Below are positions 1 through 6,363 of a stretch of 6,993 bases of DNA, in pieces; position 1 is the stretch's first letter; each line of letters begins with the position of its first letter. The stretch spans positions 3,439-10,431 of the forward strand of contig JAHZHS010000072.1 of assembly GCA_019420135.1 (NCBI GenBank), written 5' to 3'. The notes under the pieces were generated by a model that made no database searches, was not told where the DNA came from, and was given only the letters and a program-made list of their open reading frames with translations. Position numbers and translations under genes: made by a program. This stretch comes from Oscillospiraceae bacterium. Its GTDB lineage: Bacteria > Bacillota > Clostridia > Oscillospirales > Ruminococcaceae.

Positions 1-514
1 AGCCATAGAATATCACGATCTGGTTTCCCTGGTAGAGCACAATGTCTCCGGCCTGAGTGGTGGTCTGACTGTTGCTGGTGGGCAGGCTCTGGCCGAGGGG
101 GCCCACCTTTTCAAAGCCGCCGTAATCGCTCAGTTCAAGGGTGACATCCCCGTCGGCCAGCAGATCCTGCAAGGCCTGTGCGCCGGAATTGTCCGCAAAG
201 GTTGCGGAGAAAGTTTCTCCGCCTACGCTTACATAGAATGTGTTTTGCTGCATGTTTGTTTCTTCCTCACTTTCCTCGTCTGAAGTTTCCTCCCCCGCCG
301 GGGGCTCTGACTGGGTACTGGAAGCTGTCCCTTCCCCATCGTTGCCGGCGGTGGCATCGGATTGGCTGGTCTGCCCAGTTTCCTCCGTCTCCTGGGCATT
401 GTTTTCCACGGCAGGGGGATTGCCCGCATCCGACGCGGGCGAAGGATTGGAGCCACAAGCCATCAGGCCAGCGGCAACCAACCCTGCCAGAAGAAAACAC
501 CATATTTTTTTCAT
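1..514 (-). CDS. Cyclophilin-like fold lipoprotein, C-terminus cut off by window edge
   Basis: Predicted surface lipoprotein carrying a small beta-rich cyclophilin-like domain (the Cyclophil_like type, PF18050, recognised from memory). The 171 visible residues begin MKKIWCFLLAGLVAAG and reach a lipobox, LMAC, with the lipidated cysteine at residue 20. Residues 21-87 are a flexible acidic linker rich in Ser, Thr, Glu, Gln, Gly and Pro. The domain starts near residue 90 (NTFYVSVGGETFSATF, then DNSGAQALQDLL) and ends, as far as visible, with QAGDIVLYQGNQIVIFYG, the typical end of the core; the usual last strand (a Tyr-Thr-x-Ile/Leu-Gly-type ending) would lie beyond base 1. The ATG at 514-512 has a perfect AAGGAGG at 522-528, 7 bases upstream. 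It lies 33 bases after the PatB-like gene and is probably co-transcribed with it. The domain is related to that of the lipoprotein at 3358-3960. The function is unknown; peptidyl-prolyl isomerase activity should not be assumed from the fold name. Confidence 0.85.
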   Translation of the reverse strand, partial: MKKIWCFLLAGLVAAGLMACGSNPSPASDAGNPPAVENNAQETEETGQTSQSDATAGNDGEGTASSTQSEPPAGEETSDEESEEETNMQQNTFYVSVGGETFSATFADNSGAQALQDLLADGDVTLELSDYGGFEKVGPLGQSLPTSNSQTTTQAGDIVLYQGNQIVIFYG

Positions 515-521
515 GAAATCG

Positions 522-528
522 CCTCCTT
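522..528 (-). promoter_or_regulatory. Strong ribosome binding site of the 1-514 lipoprotein
   Basis: AAGGAGG on the minus strand, 7 bases before the ATG at 514. It is a full match to the anti-Shine-Dalgarno sequence and fixes the start of a gene whose end is not in the window. Confidence 0.8.
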
Positions 529-530
529 GT

Positions 531-554
531 CTGACTGTGTCAGTACGTCAGTAC
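531..554. repeat. Tandem 8-base repeat with adjoining small inverted repeat at the patB stop
   Basis: The 8-mer GTCAGTAC occurs twice in direct succession at 539-546 and 547-554 on the plus strand. The copy at 547-554 contains the PatB stop codon (548-550, TGA on the minus strand). A 5-base inverted repeat, CTGAC and GTCAG with a 3-base loop, occupies 531-543. The hairpin is short and has no T-run, so it does not look like a terminator. The tandem copy may be a replication-slippage product. Confidence 0.5.
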
Positions 555-1729
555 CGACTCTTCAAATATGCTTCGTAGGCTGCTATCCCTTTTTCCAGTC
601 TTTGCAGACCATCCAGCAGGACCTGCCTGGGACAGGCCGCATTGATCCGGAGGAAATGCTCCCCCGCCTTTCCGTACTGTCCGCCGCCGGATAGATATAA
701 CCCGGTCTTTGCACGGATGATCTCGGCAACCCCATCCCCAGTGCCGGCCAGCTGACCGATGTCCAGCCAGAGCAGATAGGTGGCATCCGCGGAAACCAGG
801 ACAGCCTTGGGAATCTTCTGCTCGATATAACGGGCGGCAGCCTCCCGATTGCCCTGAATGTAAACCCTCAGCGCGTCCAGCCAGTCCGCACCATGCTCAA
901 AGGCAGCAATGGCAGCATCCACTGCAAAGGCATTGGGCTCGGCCACCTCGTCGGTATTCAGGCCCCGCCAGACCTTATGCCGGAGTGTTTCATCCGGGAC
1001 AATCACCGCCGCGGTCTGCAGCCCGGCCAGGTTGAAGGCTTTGGTGGGGGCTACACAGGTAATGCTGATTTTCCGGCACACTTCCGAGGCTGAGGCAAAG
1101 GGGGTATAGCTGCGTCCCGGGGCTGTCAGGTCGCAGTGAATCTCATCGGAGACAACCGTCACATGATGTTTTTCACACAGCGCTCCGATTCGTTCCAGCG
1201 TCTGCCTGTCCCAAATCTTCCCCACCGGGTTGTGGGGATTGCACAGGATCATCAGGCTTGTCTGAGGATCTGCCAGCTTGTGTTCCAGATCCGCAAAGTC
1301 AATGCTGTACCGCTGCCCGTCCCACAGAAGAGGGCTTTCCAGAACCTGCCGTCCATTGTTCACAATGGAGTTGAAAAAAATATTGTAGACAGGTGTCTGG
1401 ATCAGAACCTTCTCTGCCGGTGTGGTCAGCTTGCGCACGATACTGGAAATGGCGGGGACAACCCCCGTGCAAAATACCAGCCACTCCTTCCGGATGGAAA
1501 AATCGTGCCGTTTTTCCCACCAGTGAATGTAGGCCTGATACCATTCCTCCGGCAGGTCTGTGTAGCCAAAAATACCATGGGCAGCCCGTTTCAGGATGGC
1601 GTCCTTTACCGGCGGCGCTGTTTCAAAATCCATGTCCGCCACCCACAGGGGAAGCTCCTCTTCCCCCACATTCCATTTCAGGGAATTGGTGTTTCTCCTG
1701 TCGATCTTCCGATCAAAATCGTATACCAT
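548..1729 (-). CDS. patB: MalY/PatB-family PLP-dependent C-S beta-lyase (aminotransferase class I/II fold)
   Basis: Cytoplasmic pyridoxal-phosphate enzyme of fold type I. Characterised relatives cleave cystathionine, cystine or cysteine by beta-elimination to pyruvate, ammonia and a thiol or sulfide. The 393 residues match the usual family length. Visible landmarks, numbered from the chosen start, are: the family opening YDFDRKIDRRNTNSLKW; LPLWVADMDF near 27-36; TPVYNIF with the cofactor-stacking Tyr115; CNPHNPVG with Asn167; SDEIHCDL with Asp195; APTKAFNLAGLQ with the Schiff-base Lys230 (bases 1040-1042); and FLRINAACP with the carboxylate-binding Arg361. An earlier in-frame ATG at 1735 is only 2 bases from the GAGGAG at 1738-1743. 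The ATG at 1729 is 8 bases away and gives the normal family N-terminus (M-x-YDF), so I prefer it. The gene follows the LysE-type exporter by 23 bases. Family assignment is firm. The true substrate cannot be read from sequence; some members also act as regulators or on odour precursors. Confidence 0.95.
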   Translation of the reverse strand: MVYDFDRKIDRRNTNSLKWNVGEEELPLWVADMDFETAPPVKDAILKRAAHGIFGYTDLPEEWYQAYIHWWEKRHDFSIRKEWLVFCTGVVPAISSIVRKLTTPAEKVLIQTPVYNIFFNSIVNNGRQVLESPLLWDGQRYSIDFADLEHKLADPQTSLMILCNPHNPVGKIWDRQTLERIGALCEKHHVTVVSDEIHCDLTAPGRSYTPFASASEVCRKISITCVAPTKAFNLAGLQTAAVIVPDETLRHKVWRGLNTDEVAEPNAFAVDAAIAAFEHGADWLDALRVYIQGNREAAARYIEQKIPKAVLVSADATYLLWLDIGQLAGTGDGVAEIIRAKTGLYLSGGGQYGKAGEHFLRINAACPRQVLLDGLQRLEKGIAAYEAYLKSRY

Positions 1730-1737
1730 TTCCATTT

Positions 1738-1743
1738 CTCCTC
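1738..1743 (-). promoter_or_regulatory. Ribosome binding site deciding the patB start
   Basis: GAGGAG on the minus strand. It lies 2 bases from the ATG at 1735 and 8 bases from the ATG at 1729. Only the second spacing is normal, which argues for the 393-residue protein. Confidence 0.7.
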
Positions 1744-1752
1744 ATTGTCCAT

Positions 1753-2376
1753 TTACTGGAAAAGCCGCAGGAAGATCACCATGGAAAAGACAACCAGAAT
1801 GCAGCCAAAAAGCCGATTGGCAGGGAAATTCTTTCTTGCATCCGCCTTTTTCTTCACGGCGCAGGTTACCAGAGAGAGGGAAATCCACCACGAAAAGGTT
1901 CCCGCCAGAACTCCGGTTACCAGCAAAGCACCGTCTGCAGGGCTGGACAAATCTGAAATTCCAAAGTAGGTGAAGGCAAACAGGAAGGTCAGGATGGCAG
2001 CCGGGTTTGTAATGCCCACCGCAAAGGAGGAAAGAAACATCCGGATGCTTCCCAGCTTTTCCGGCGGTTCCGGCTGCAGGACGCCGATATCCTTTTTCCA
2101 GAAAAGACGGATGCCCATGTACAGGACCAGGATACCTCCGGCCGTGGTGATTGCCCACTGGTACGTCATCAGGAAATCCGAGATGACCGTCAGGCCGAAG
2201 GCCCCCACAATCGCATAGAAGCAATCCGCGACGGAGGACCCGAGCCCTGTGAGAAGGCCGGCCCGGAAGCCGAAGGTCCACGCCCTCTGTACCGTCATCG
2301 CCCCCACAGCCCCCACGGGCAGCCCAAACAGGATTCCAATGACGATTCCCCGGAAAAGATAGTCCAAGCTGATCAC
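1753..2376 (-). CDS. LysE/RhtB-type amino-acid exporter
   Basis: Integral membrane protein of about 207 residues, the normal size for the LysE/RhtB superfamily, whose members export amino acids (lysine, threonine, homoserine, cysteine and others) with the proton gradient. Six hydrophobic segments lie near residues 7-26, 39-63, 72-92, 112-138, 148-170 and 188-205. The two family signatures are present: GLPVGAVGAMTVQRA in the first segment (18-32) and GITNPAAILTF in the fourth (121-131). A basic stretch (KKKADARK, 175-182) precedes the last helix. The start is a non-ATG codon: GTG at 2376, or TTG at 2367, which would remove three residues and sits at a better distance from the AGGTGATC at 2371-2378. 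The gene ends 23 bases before the PatB-like lyase, so the exporter may remove that enzyme's substrate or a related amino acid; this is inference. The substrate is not determined. Confidence 0.9.
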   Translation of the reverse strand: MISLDYLFRGIVIGILFGLPVGAVGAMTVQRAWTFGFRAGLLTGLGSSVADCFYAIVGAFGLTVISDFLMTYQWAITTAGGILVLYMGIRLFWKKDIGVLQPEPPEKLGSIRMFLSSFAVGITNPAAILTFLFAFTYFGISDLSSPADGALLVTGVLAGTFSWWISLSLVTCAVKKKADARKNFPANRLFGCILVVFSMVIFLRLFQ

Positions 2377-2378
2377 CT
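2371..2378 (-). promoter_or_regulatory. Ribosome binding site overlapping a possible GTG start of the LysE gene
   Basis: AGGTGATC on the minus strand matches eight bases of the extended anti-Shine-Dalgarno complement (AAGGAGGTGATC). It contains the candidate GTG start (2376-2374) and is followed after AGC by a TTG (2367-2365). The alignment fits initiation at the TTG better. GTG use would have to rely on the weaker GAAGAAG just upstream. Confidence 0.45.
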
Positions 2379-2393
2379 TCTTCCAAAACGCCC

Positions 2394-2414
2394 GGACAAA
2401 CAGAACCTGTTTCC
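2394..2414 (-). other. Small intergenic hairpin between DUF3737 gene and LysE gene
   Basis: AAACAG (2398-2403) and CTGTTT (2407-2412) form a 6-base stem with a 3-base loop. It extends by two G-C pairs (2394-2395 with 2413-2414) across a 2-base bulge. On the minus strand it is followed at a short distance by only four Ts (2388-2385). It is too weak for a confident intrinsic terminator, but could act as an attenuator or mRNA processing site in the longest gap of the cluster (54 bases). Confidence 0.3.
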
Positions 2415-2430
2415 CGTTTTTCCAGGCAAT

Positions 2431-3312
2431 TTACGCACAATCCATGGCGGTCTTCTTTTTGCAGACAATCGTCGTCTTTTCCGGGTCGATCTTGTCGCGC
2501 TCCAGAATCAGTTTGCCGATGGAGTCGGCACGGATGAACCCGCCTGCAGGATTCATCACACTGTCAATGCTGCCGTCGATCTCTGCCTTTACCGTGGAAT
2601 ATTCAAAGGCCAGTGTGGTATTCAGCAGCCTGCAGTTTTTCATCACAAGGTTGTGGATATAACACATCCCCTGCAGGCTCTCCACCGTACAGTTGATCAG
2701 GGTCAGGTTTTTGGCGTTCCAGCCCAGGTATTCTCCCGAAATGAAGGAGTCATACACCGTCACTTTTTCGCTGTTCCAGAACGCATCTTTGGAAAGCAGA
2801 CGGGACTTGCGGATGGTCACATTGCGCGCACCGTCGAAAGAGTAGTTGCCGTAAAGCGTCAGTCCGCTGATCTCCATGTTTTCACTGTTCATGGCAAAGT
2901 AATCCCCCTTTGCCATCACCTGGTCCATCCTGACCCCGTCACAGTGCCACAGGGTCTCGGCTGCGTTGGGGAAGGAGACATTCTGCAGCGTCACATCGTG
3001 ACAGCGCCGGAAGTTTTTGGGCGCTTCAATGGCGGAATCCTCCACACGGATCTGGCTGGTATACCACACCCCCGCACGCCCCATCTCAAACCAGGTGCTG
3101 TTCCTCACCACAATATTCTTTGCATACCACAGGGGGTATTTCCACTTGAACATGCACTCCTGCAGTTCAATATTCCGGCTTTCCTTCAGCGGCGATTCTC
3201 CGTCCGCAAAAATTGCACCCCGGATCCTGAGATCATGTCCCTGAAACAGTGCCCGCTCCCCTGTCAGGATCTGATTTTCCAGCTCTGTTACAATCCTCTG
3301 ATTGGTATCCAT
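2431..3312 (-). CDS. DUF3737 family right-handed beta-helix protein
   Basis: A 293-residue protein of the uncharacterised DUF3737 family (PF12541, recognised from memory), full length and apparently intact. There is no signal peptide or membrane segment, so it is probably cytoplasmic. Much of the chain, roughly residues 28-270, reads as successive short strands with recurring x-N-[IV]-x-[IVL]-x-[ND]-[SC] units (for example RNIELQEC, KNIVVRNS, RNVTIRKS, KNLTLINC). This is the pattern of a right-handed parallel beta-helix, as in pectate-lyase-like folds. Unusually conserved family blocks are DGESPLKES (38-46), FKWKYPLWY (55-63), APKNFRRC (97-104), GDYFAMNS (136-143), SKDAFWN (174-180) and NTTLAFEYSTVKAEID (231-246). 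The ATG at 3312 has AAAGGA at 3323-3328, 10 bases upstream. The high conservation of Trp, Tyr, Asp and Glu along the helix suggests a ligand- or carbohydrate-binding face, but no activity is known to me. It lies between the cyclophilin-like lipoprotein and the LysE exporter. Confidence 0.93.
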   Translation of the reverse strand: MDTNQRIVTELENQILTGERALFQGHDLRIRGAIFADGESPLKESRNIELQECMFKWKYPLWYAKNIVVRNSTWFEMGRAGVWYTSQIRVEDSAIEAPKNFRRCHDVTLQNVSFPNAAETLWHCDGVRMDQVMAKGDYFAMNSENMEISGLTLYGNYSFDGARNVTIRKSRLLSKDAFWNSEKVTVYDSFISGEYLGWNAKNLTLINCTVESLQGMCYIHNLVMKNCRLLNTTLAFEYSTVKAEIDGSIDSVMNPAGGFIRADSIGKLILERDKIDPEKTTIVCKKKTAMDCA

Positions 3313-3357
3313 CTGTGTTTTGTCCTTTCTCCTGTCTGGAAGATGAAACCGCGCCGT

Positions 3358-3960
3358 TTATTCGCTGGCACTGATCTGCACAATCTTATTACCCCAGCCT
3401 TCCAGCACCGGGTTGTTTTCCACAGCGCTGACAAACTCCTCCGTGACATCGAAGTACCCTACCGGCGTGTAATCCCCCGGGACCTCGGCATCCCGGTAAA
3501 ACAGAATGATCCGATTGGGCTCGGGGTAGTAGACCGTTCCGGCCTGCTCAGAAGGCACGCTCTCGGGATTGCTGGGGAGTTCATGCCGGCTGGGAATGTC
3601 ATAATACTGCATGACTTCCCAGTCCTCGTAATCGTCATAGTGATAGATGGGCAGCCGCCAGTCTGCTGTTCCCACATGTCTGGCGATCGCCGCCGCAGTC
3701 TCGTTGTCATAGAGATGAAGGGTGTAAACCTCTCCCTCATCCCCGAAGCGAACGTACAGCTCGGTTACGGCAGGGGTTTCGCTTTGCGTATCGTCGCTTT
3801 CCGATGTCTGAGCGCTGCTGTCGGTCGGCTCACTCTGGCTGGTGGCGGCAGAACCGTTTTGTTCTGTGTCCGGATCCCCGTTTCCCTGGCTGCAGGCAGC
3901 CAGAGACACCAGAAGAGACACGGTAAGCATCATCGTGATCAGTTGTTTGCATTTTTTCAT
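3358..3960 (-). CDS. Cyclophilin-like fold lipoprotein (complete, 200 residues)
   Basis: Secreted, membrane-tethered lipoprotein. A short basic N-terminus (MKKCKQ) and a hydrophobic stretch lead to the lipobox LAAC, with the lipidated cysteine at residue 23. Residues 24-65 are a Ser/Thr/Asp/Glu/Gln-rich tether. The domain begins near 67 (ELYVRFGDEGEVYTLHLYDN, then ETAAAIARHV) and runs to about 170, including DIPSRHELPSNPESVPS, EQAGTVYYPEPNRIILFY and YTPVGYFD; these match the order of elements in the 1-514 lipoprotein. A C-terminal helix-strand tail (EEFVSAVENN to IVQISASE) is extra. The frame stays open to a TTG at 3987, but the ATG at 3960 is preferred: AAAGGA sits 11 bases before it (3972-3977) and the signal peptide begins there directly. 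Function is unknown. The position 39 bases after the ABC permease and 45 before DUF3737 allows membership of either unit. Compared with compact family members, the region after residue 100 has an Asp/Tyr/Trp-rich insertion (DDYEDWEVMQYYD). Confidence 0.88.
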   Translation of the reverse strand: MKKCKQLITMMLTVSLLVSLAACSQGNGDPDTEQNGSAATSQSEPTDSSAQTSESDDTQSETPAVTELYVRFGDEGEVYTLHLYDNETAAAIARHVGTADWRLPIYHYDDYEDWEVMQYYDIPSRHELPSNPESVPSEQAGTVYYPEPNRIILFYRDAEVPGDYTPVGYFDVTEEFVSAVENNPVLEGWGNKIVQISASE

Positions 3961-3999
3961 AGGAATCACAATCCTTTCTGTCGGCAAATGATTTCTGAT

Positions 4000-6351
4000 T
4001 TACCCGGAGATCAAGATCGTCAGATCGGTTTTCCGGATCTTTCTCGCGGCAAAATATGCGAAGGCAGTAAACAAGGCAGTGACAACGATTCCCGGCAGCA
4101 GAAGTTCCGGAATCGACGGGTGGGAGGAAAAGCTGCTGATCCCCGCCAGCTTCATGACGGAGGAGACAAGCGGGTCGGTAATCACCGCCGCCAGCCCGCT
4201 ACCCAAAAGGGATCCGAGAGCCGCTGTCAGACCAAACCGCAGGGCAAAGGAACCGCGAAGCATCCGGTCGGTGAATCCCATAGCCTTATAGATGCCAATA
4301 TCCCGCTGTTCATGGCGCAGAAGCCGGGACCCGGTCATAGCGGTCACGATCAGGACAAACACAATGACCATGGCGTACATGAAAACCACCAGAATCCGCA
4401 TGGCGGAAATAATCCCAAACAGACCCGGCCATGTGTTTTCGTGGACGTGAACATCGCCGCCGAAGGTATCGGTGAGGGCCTCCGTCACCGCTGTCTTTTG
4501 GCTGGGATCGGCCAGGAAGTAGTGATAGCACCAGATTTCCGGGCTGTCCTGCCCGATTCTCAGGTATCCCTCCCGGCTCATCCCGATGGTGTCCCCCATG
4601 TCGTTGGCGCAGGAGTAAATTCCGGTGATTGTATACTCCGCCTCCCCCTGCGATGCGGATACCGTCACCCTGTCGCCAATGGAAACACCGAGGTCGGCAG
4701 CGATAAACTCTGTGATGACAATTTCATCATCCCCGTAGCAGGTGCTGCCCTCCAAAATATGAAATCGCTCCGGGTCGGAAATCACATTGGCTGTGTAGTC
4801 AATTCCTTCCATCGCCACGCCGGGCATCGCCAGCAGGTAGGTATCGGTCACCTCCGTATACTGGCGGAGGACCTCCAGTGCCTCATCGCTGGTGGATGTG
4901 CCGAACATCTGCACGCCGATGTCATGGTCGGCGGGATTGAACGCATCCATCATGCCTTTGCCATCCGGGCCCAGCCAGCTGTCCATCCGCCCGATCAGGG
5001 AAGCAAAGAAAGCCAGCAGCAGCGCCACCAGGCAGGCGCTGAGATAGTTGCGCTTTCTGGTCAGAAGCTGGCGGACGGCAAGAGAAAGGGGAAGGTATTT
5101 TCCCTGCAGTGCCGGCAGACCCCGCCGTCCCCCTTCCTCCACCGAACTGCTTTGGCGAATGGCCTCCATGGGGGAGATATTGGCAATTGTTGTCGTTTTT
5201 GCCCATATCACCCCGGCCAGGATTCCTGCCAGTGCCAGCAGGGACAACAGGGTCACGCCCCAGGGCTGTGTGGTCGGGAAACGGATTCCCGTGGTTGTGA
5301 GTGTCATCTGTGTCAGGACACCGGCCAACGGGGCCGCCAGAAGGAGTCCCAGGAGCAAGGCCGGGACAATGGCTGTTCCATATTGCAGAAGCTGAATTTT
5401 CTGGAGTGCGGTCCGGCGCATTCCAACGGACTTCAAAATTCCCAGGTTCTTTCGTTCTGCCTCCACCGTCCCGCTGACGCTGTGGCTCAGCACAATCAGT
5501 ACCACAACCAGGAGCACAAGGACAAACGCGGAAACCAGGCCGGAAACGGCGTCCTGCAAAATCATCATGAAGCCTTGGATGGCATCGGCGCTGTGGACAA
5601 ATTCTGTATAGCGGGTCAGGTCCGTCTGCTCGTTCAGCAGCCCGTTGAGTGCGGCTGTGGTCTGTGCATTTTCCCCGGACGGAAAGACATGGATCATTGC
5701 ACCGATTCGGGCCAGCCCATTGATGCCGGAATCTGCAATCTGTGCGGTGAGTTCTTCATAATCCGAGGGGCAGATCAGAAATCCCTTCATGCCGATCATG
5801 GAGCTCCCCATAAAGGGGTCCTCATAAAATCCCGCGACGGTGAAGGAAGCGGTTCCCCCGTTTCTGGCGATAGAAAAATCCACCCTGTCTCCCAGCTCCA
5901 GCCCGAACATGGATACCAGCGAGGGCGACACATACACCGTGCCCGGTGCGATCGAATCCGGGGCGTCCCGGTATCCCGAAAGGTCATCTGAAAAAAAGCG
6001 ATACCGTTCTTCCCCGGGATTCCAGAGGATAAGTTGGCCTTCACTGTCCGATTCCTGTTCCCGGATGGTGTAGTTGGAAAAGATCACGTTTTGGATTTCT
6101 GTCCGCTCTACTCCCTCCACAGCCTCCATCTGCTCTGTGAGCAGCGGCAAATCTTCCACGCCGGATACCCAGGCAGTGAGTGTACCGAAGCCCGCCCGGT
6201 CAATTTCTCTCTCGATATAGCTGCTGGAATTGATCCAGACATTCCACACCGTTGCCAGGCTCAGGGAGACAAGAAAGAGCAGAAAAAAGATGCCGATGAG
6301 AGATTCCCTATACCGCTTTACCCCTGCCTTTACCAGTGTGCGATATTCCAT
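4000..6351 (-). CDS. ABC transporter permease with two FtsX domains
   Basis: A 783-residue inner-membrane permease of the MacB/FtsX superfamily, the partner of the ATPase just upstream. Helices lie near residues 18-41, 270-293, 322-346, 365-384, 435-454, 649-673, 703-724 and 750-769, giving 8 TMs in two matching halves. Each half has one helix, a large extracytoplasmic domain (about 42-265 and 455-645) and a three-helix FtsX domain. The halves are visibly duplicated. LGDRVDFSIARNGGTASFTV-AGFY (155-176) matches IGDRVTVSASQGEAEYTI-TGIY (558-580). The cytoplasmic coupling helices AERKNLGILKSVGMRR (298-313) and HEQRDIGIYKAMGFTDR (680-696) also correspond. The start at 6351 is set by GAGGTGA (6357-6363). 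An open frame continues upstream to 6513, but that part overlaps the ATPase in another frame and is Arg/Gly-rich noise. Relatives use such folds for mechanotransmission or for export of peptides, lipoproteins and antimicrobials rather than import. No substrate can be named here. Confidence 0.95.
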   Translation of the reverse strand: MEYRTLVKAGVKRYRESLIGIFFLLFLVSLSLATVWNVWINSSSYIEREIDRAGFGTLTAWVSGVEDLPLLTEQMEAVEGVERTEIQNVIFSNYTIREQESDSEGQLILWNPGEERYRFFSDDLSGYRDAPDSIAPGTVYVSPSLVSMFGLELGDRVDFSIARNGGTASFTVAGFYEDPFMGSSMIGMKGFLICPSDYEELTAQIADSGINGLARIGAMIHVFPSGENAQTTAALNGLLNEQTDLTRYTEFVHSADAIQGFMMILQDAVSGLVSAFVLVLLVVVLIVLSHSVSGTVEAERKNLGILKSVGMRRTALQKIQLLQYGTAIVPALLLGLLLAAPLAGVLTQMTLTTTGIRFPTTQPWGVTLLSLLALAGILAGVIWAKTTTIANISPMEAIRQSSSVEEGGRRGLPALQGKYLPLSLAVRQLLTRKRNYLSACLVALLLAFFASLIGRMDSWLGPDGKGMMDAFNPADHDIGVQMFGTSTSDEALEVLRQYTEVTDTYLLAMPGVAMEGIDYTANVISDPERFHILEGSTCYGDDEIVITEFIAADLGVSIGDRVTVSASQGEAEYTITGIYSCANDMGDTIGMSREGYLRIGQDSPEIWCYHYFLADPSQKTAVTEALTDTFGGDVHVHENTWPGLFGIISAMRILVVFMYAMVIVFVLIVTAMTGSRLLRHEQRDIGIYKAMGFTDRMLRGSFALRFGLTAALGSLLGSGLAAVITDPLVSSVMKLAGISSFSSHPSIPELLLPGIVVTALFTAFAYFAARKIRKTDLTILISG

Positions 6352-6356
6352 ACCCT

Positions 6357-6363
6357 TCACCTC
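6357..6363 (-). promoter_or_regulatory. Permease ribosome binding site overlapping the ATPase stop codon
   Basis: GAGGTGA on the minus strand shares two bases with the ATPase stop (6362-6364) and stands at a normal distance from the permease ATG at 6351. The arrangement implies translational coupling of the two transporter subunits. Confidence 0.75.

Noticed and set aside
178..516. Plus-strand frames opposite the first lipoprotein.
   Set aside because: They mirror the tether-coding region of the minus-strand lipoprotein, whose ribosome binding site, lipobox and domain are clear.
1136..1969. Plus-strand frames of 187 and 277 codons across the PatB/LysE junction.
   Set aside because: Both are antisense to well-supported genes, with no recognisable domain and no ribosome binding site that stands out.
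1742..2440. A 232-codon minus-strand frame opposite in phase to the LysE gene.
   Set aside because: It overlaps the LysE gene almost entirely; its product is Gly/Arg/Cys/Pro-rich without membrane or domain features, while the LysE frame has six TMs and both family motifs.
3961..3987. A 9-residue N-terminal extension of the 3358-3960 lipoprotein from a TTG.
   Set aside because: The AAAGGA ribosome binding site lies inside the extension and serves the ATG at 3960, where a standard lipoprotein signal peptide begins.
3961..4030. A possible minus-strand promoter before the lipoprotein: TTGATC, 17 bases, TCATTT.
   Set aside because: The -35 element is fair, but the -10 element matches TATAAT at only two positions. 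It also lies partly inside the permease end, so it is not convincing.
2653..5991. A 1112-codon open frame on the plus strand, opposite the DUF3737, lipoprotein and permease genes.
   Set aside because: The three minus-strand genes are all in the same phase (their gaps of 45 and 39 bases are multiples of three), and this frame pairs codon for codon with them. A stop appears in it only where the genes use TTA, CTA or TCA, which are rare at this GC content. It ends exactly at a TCA serine codon of the permease. Its His/Gln/Gly/Pro-rich product resembles no protein and has no plausible start context.
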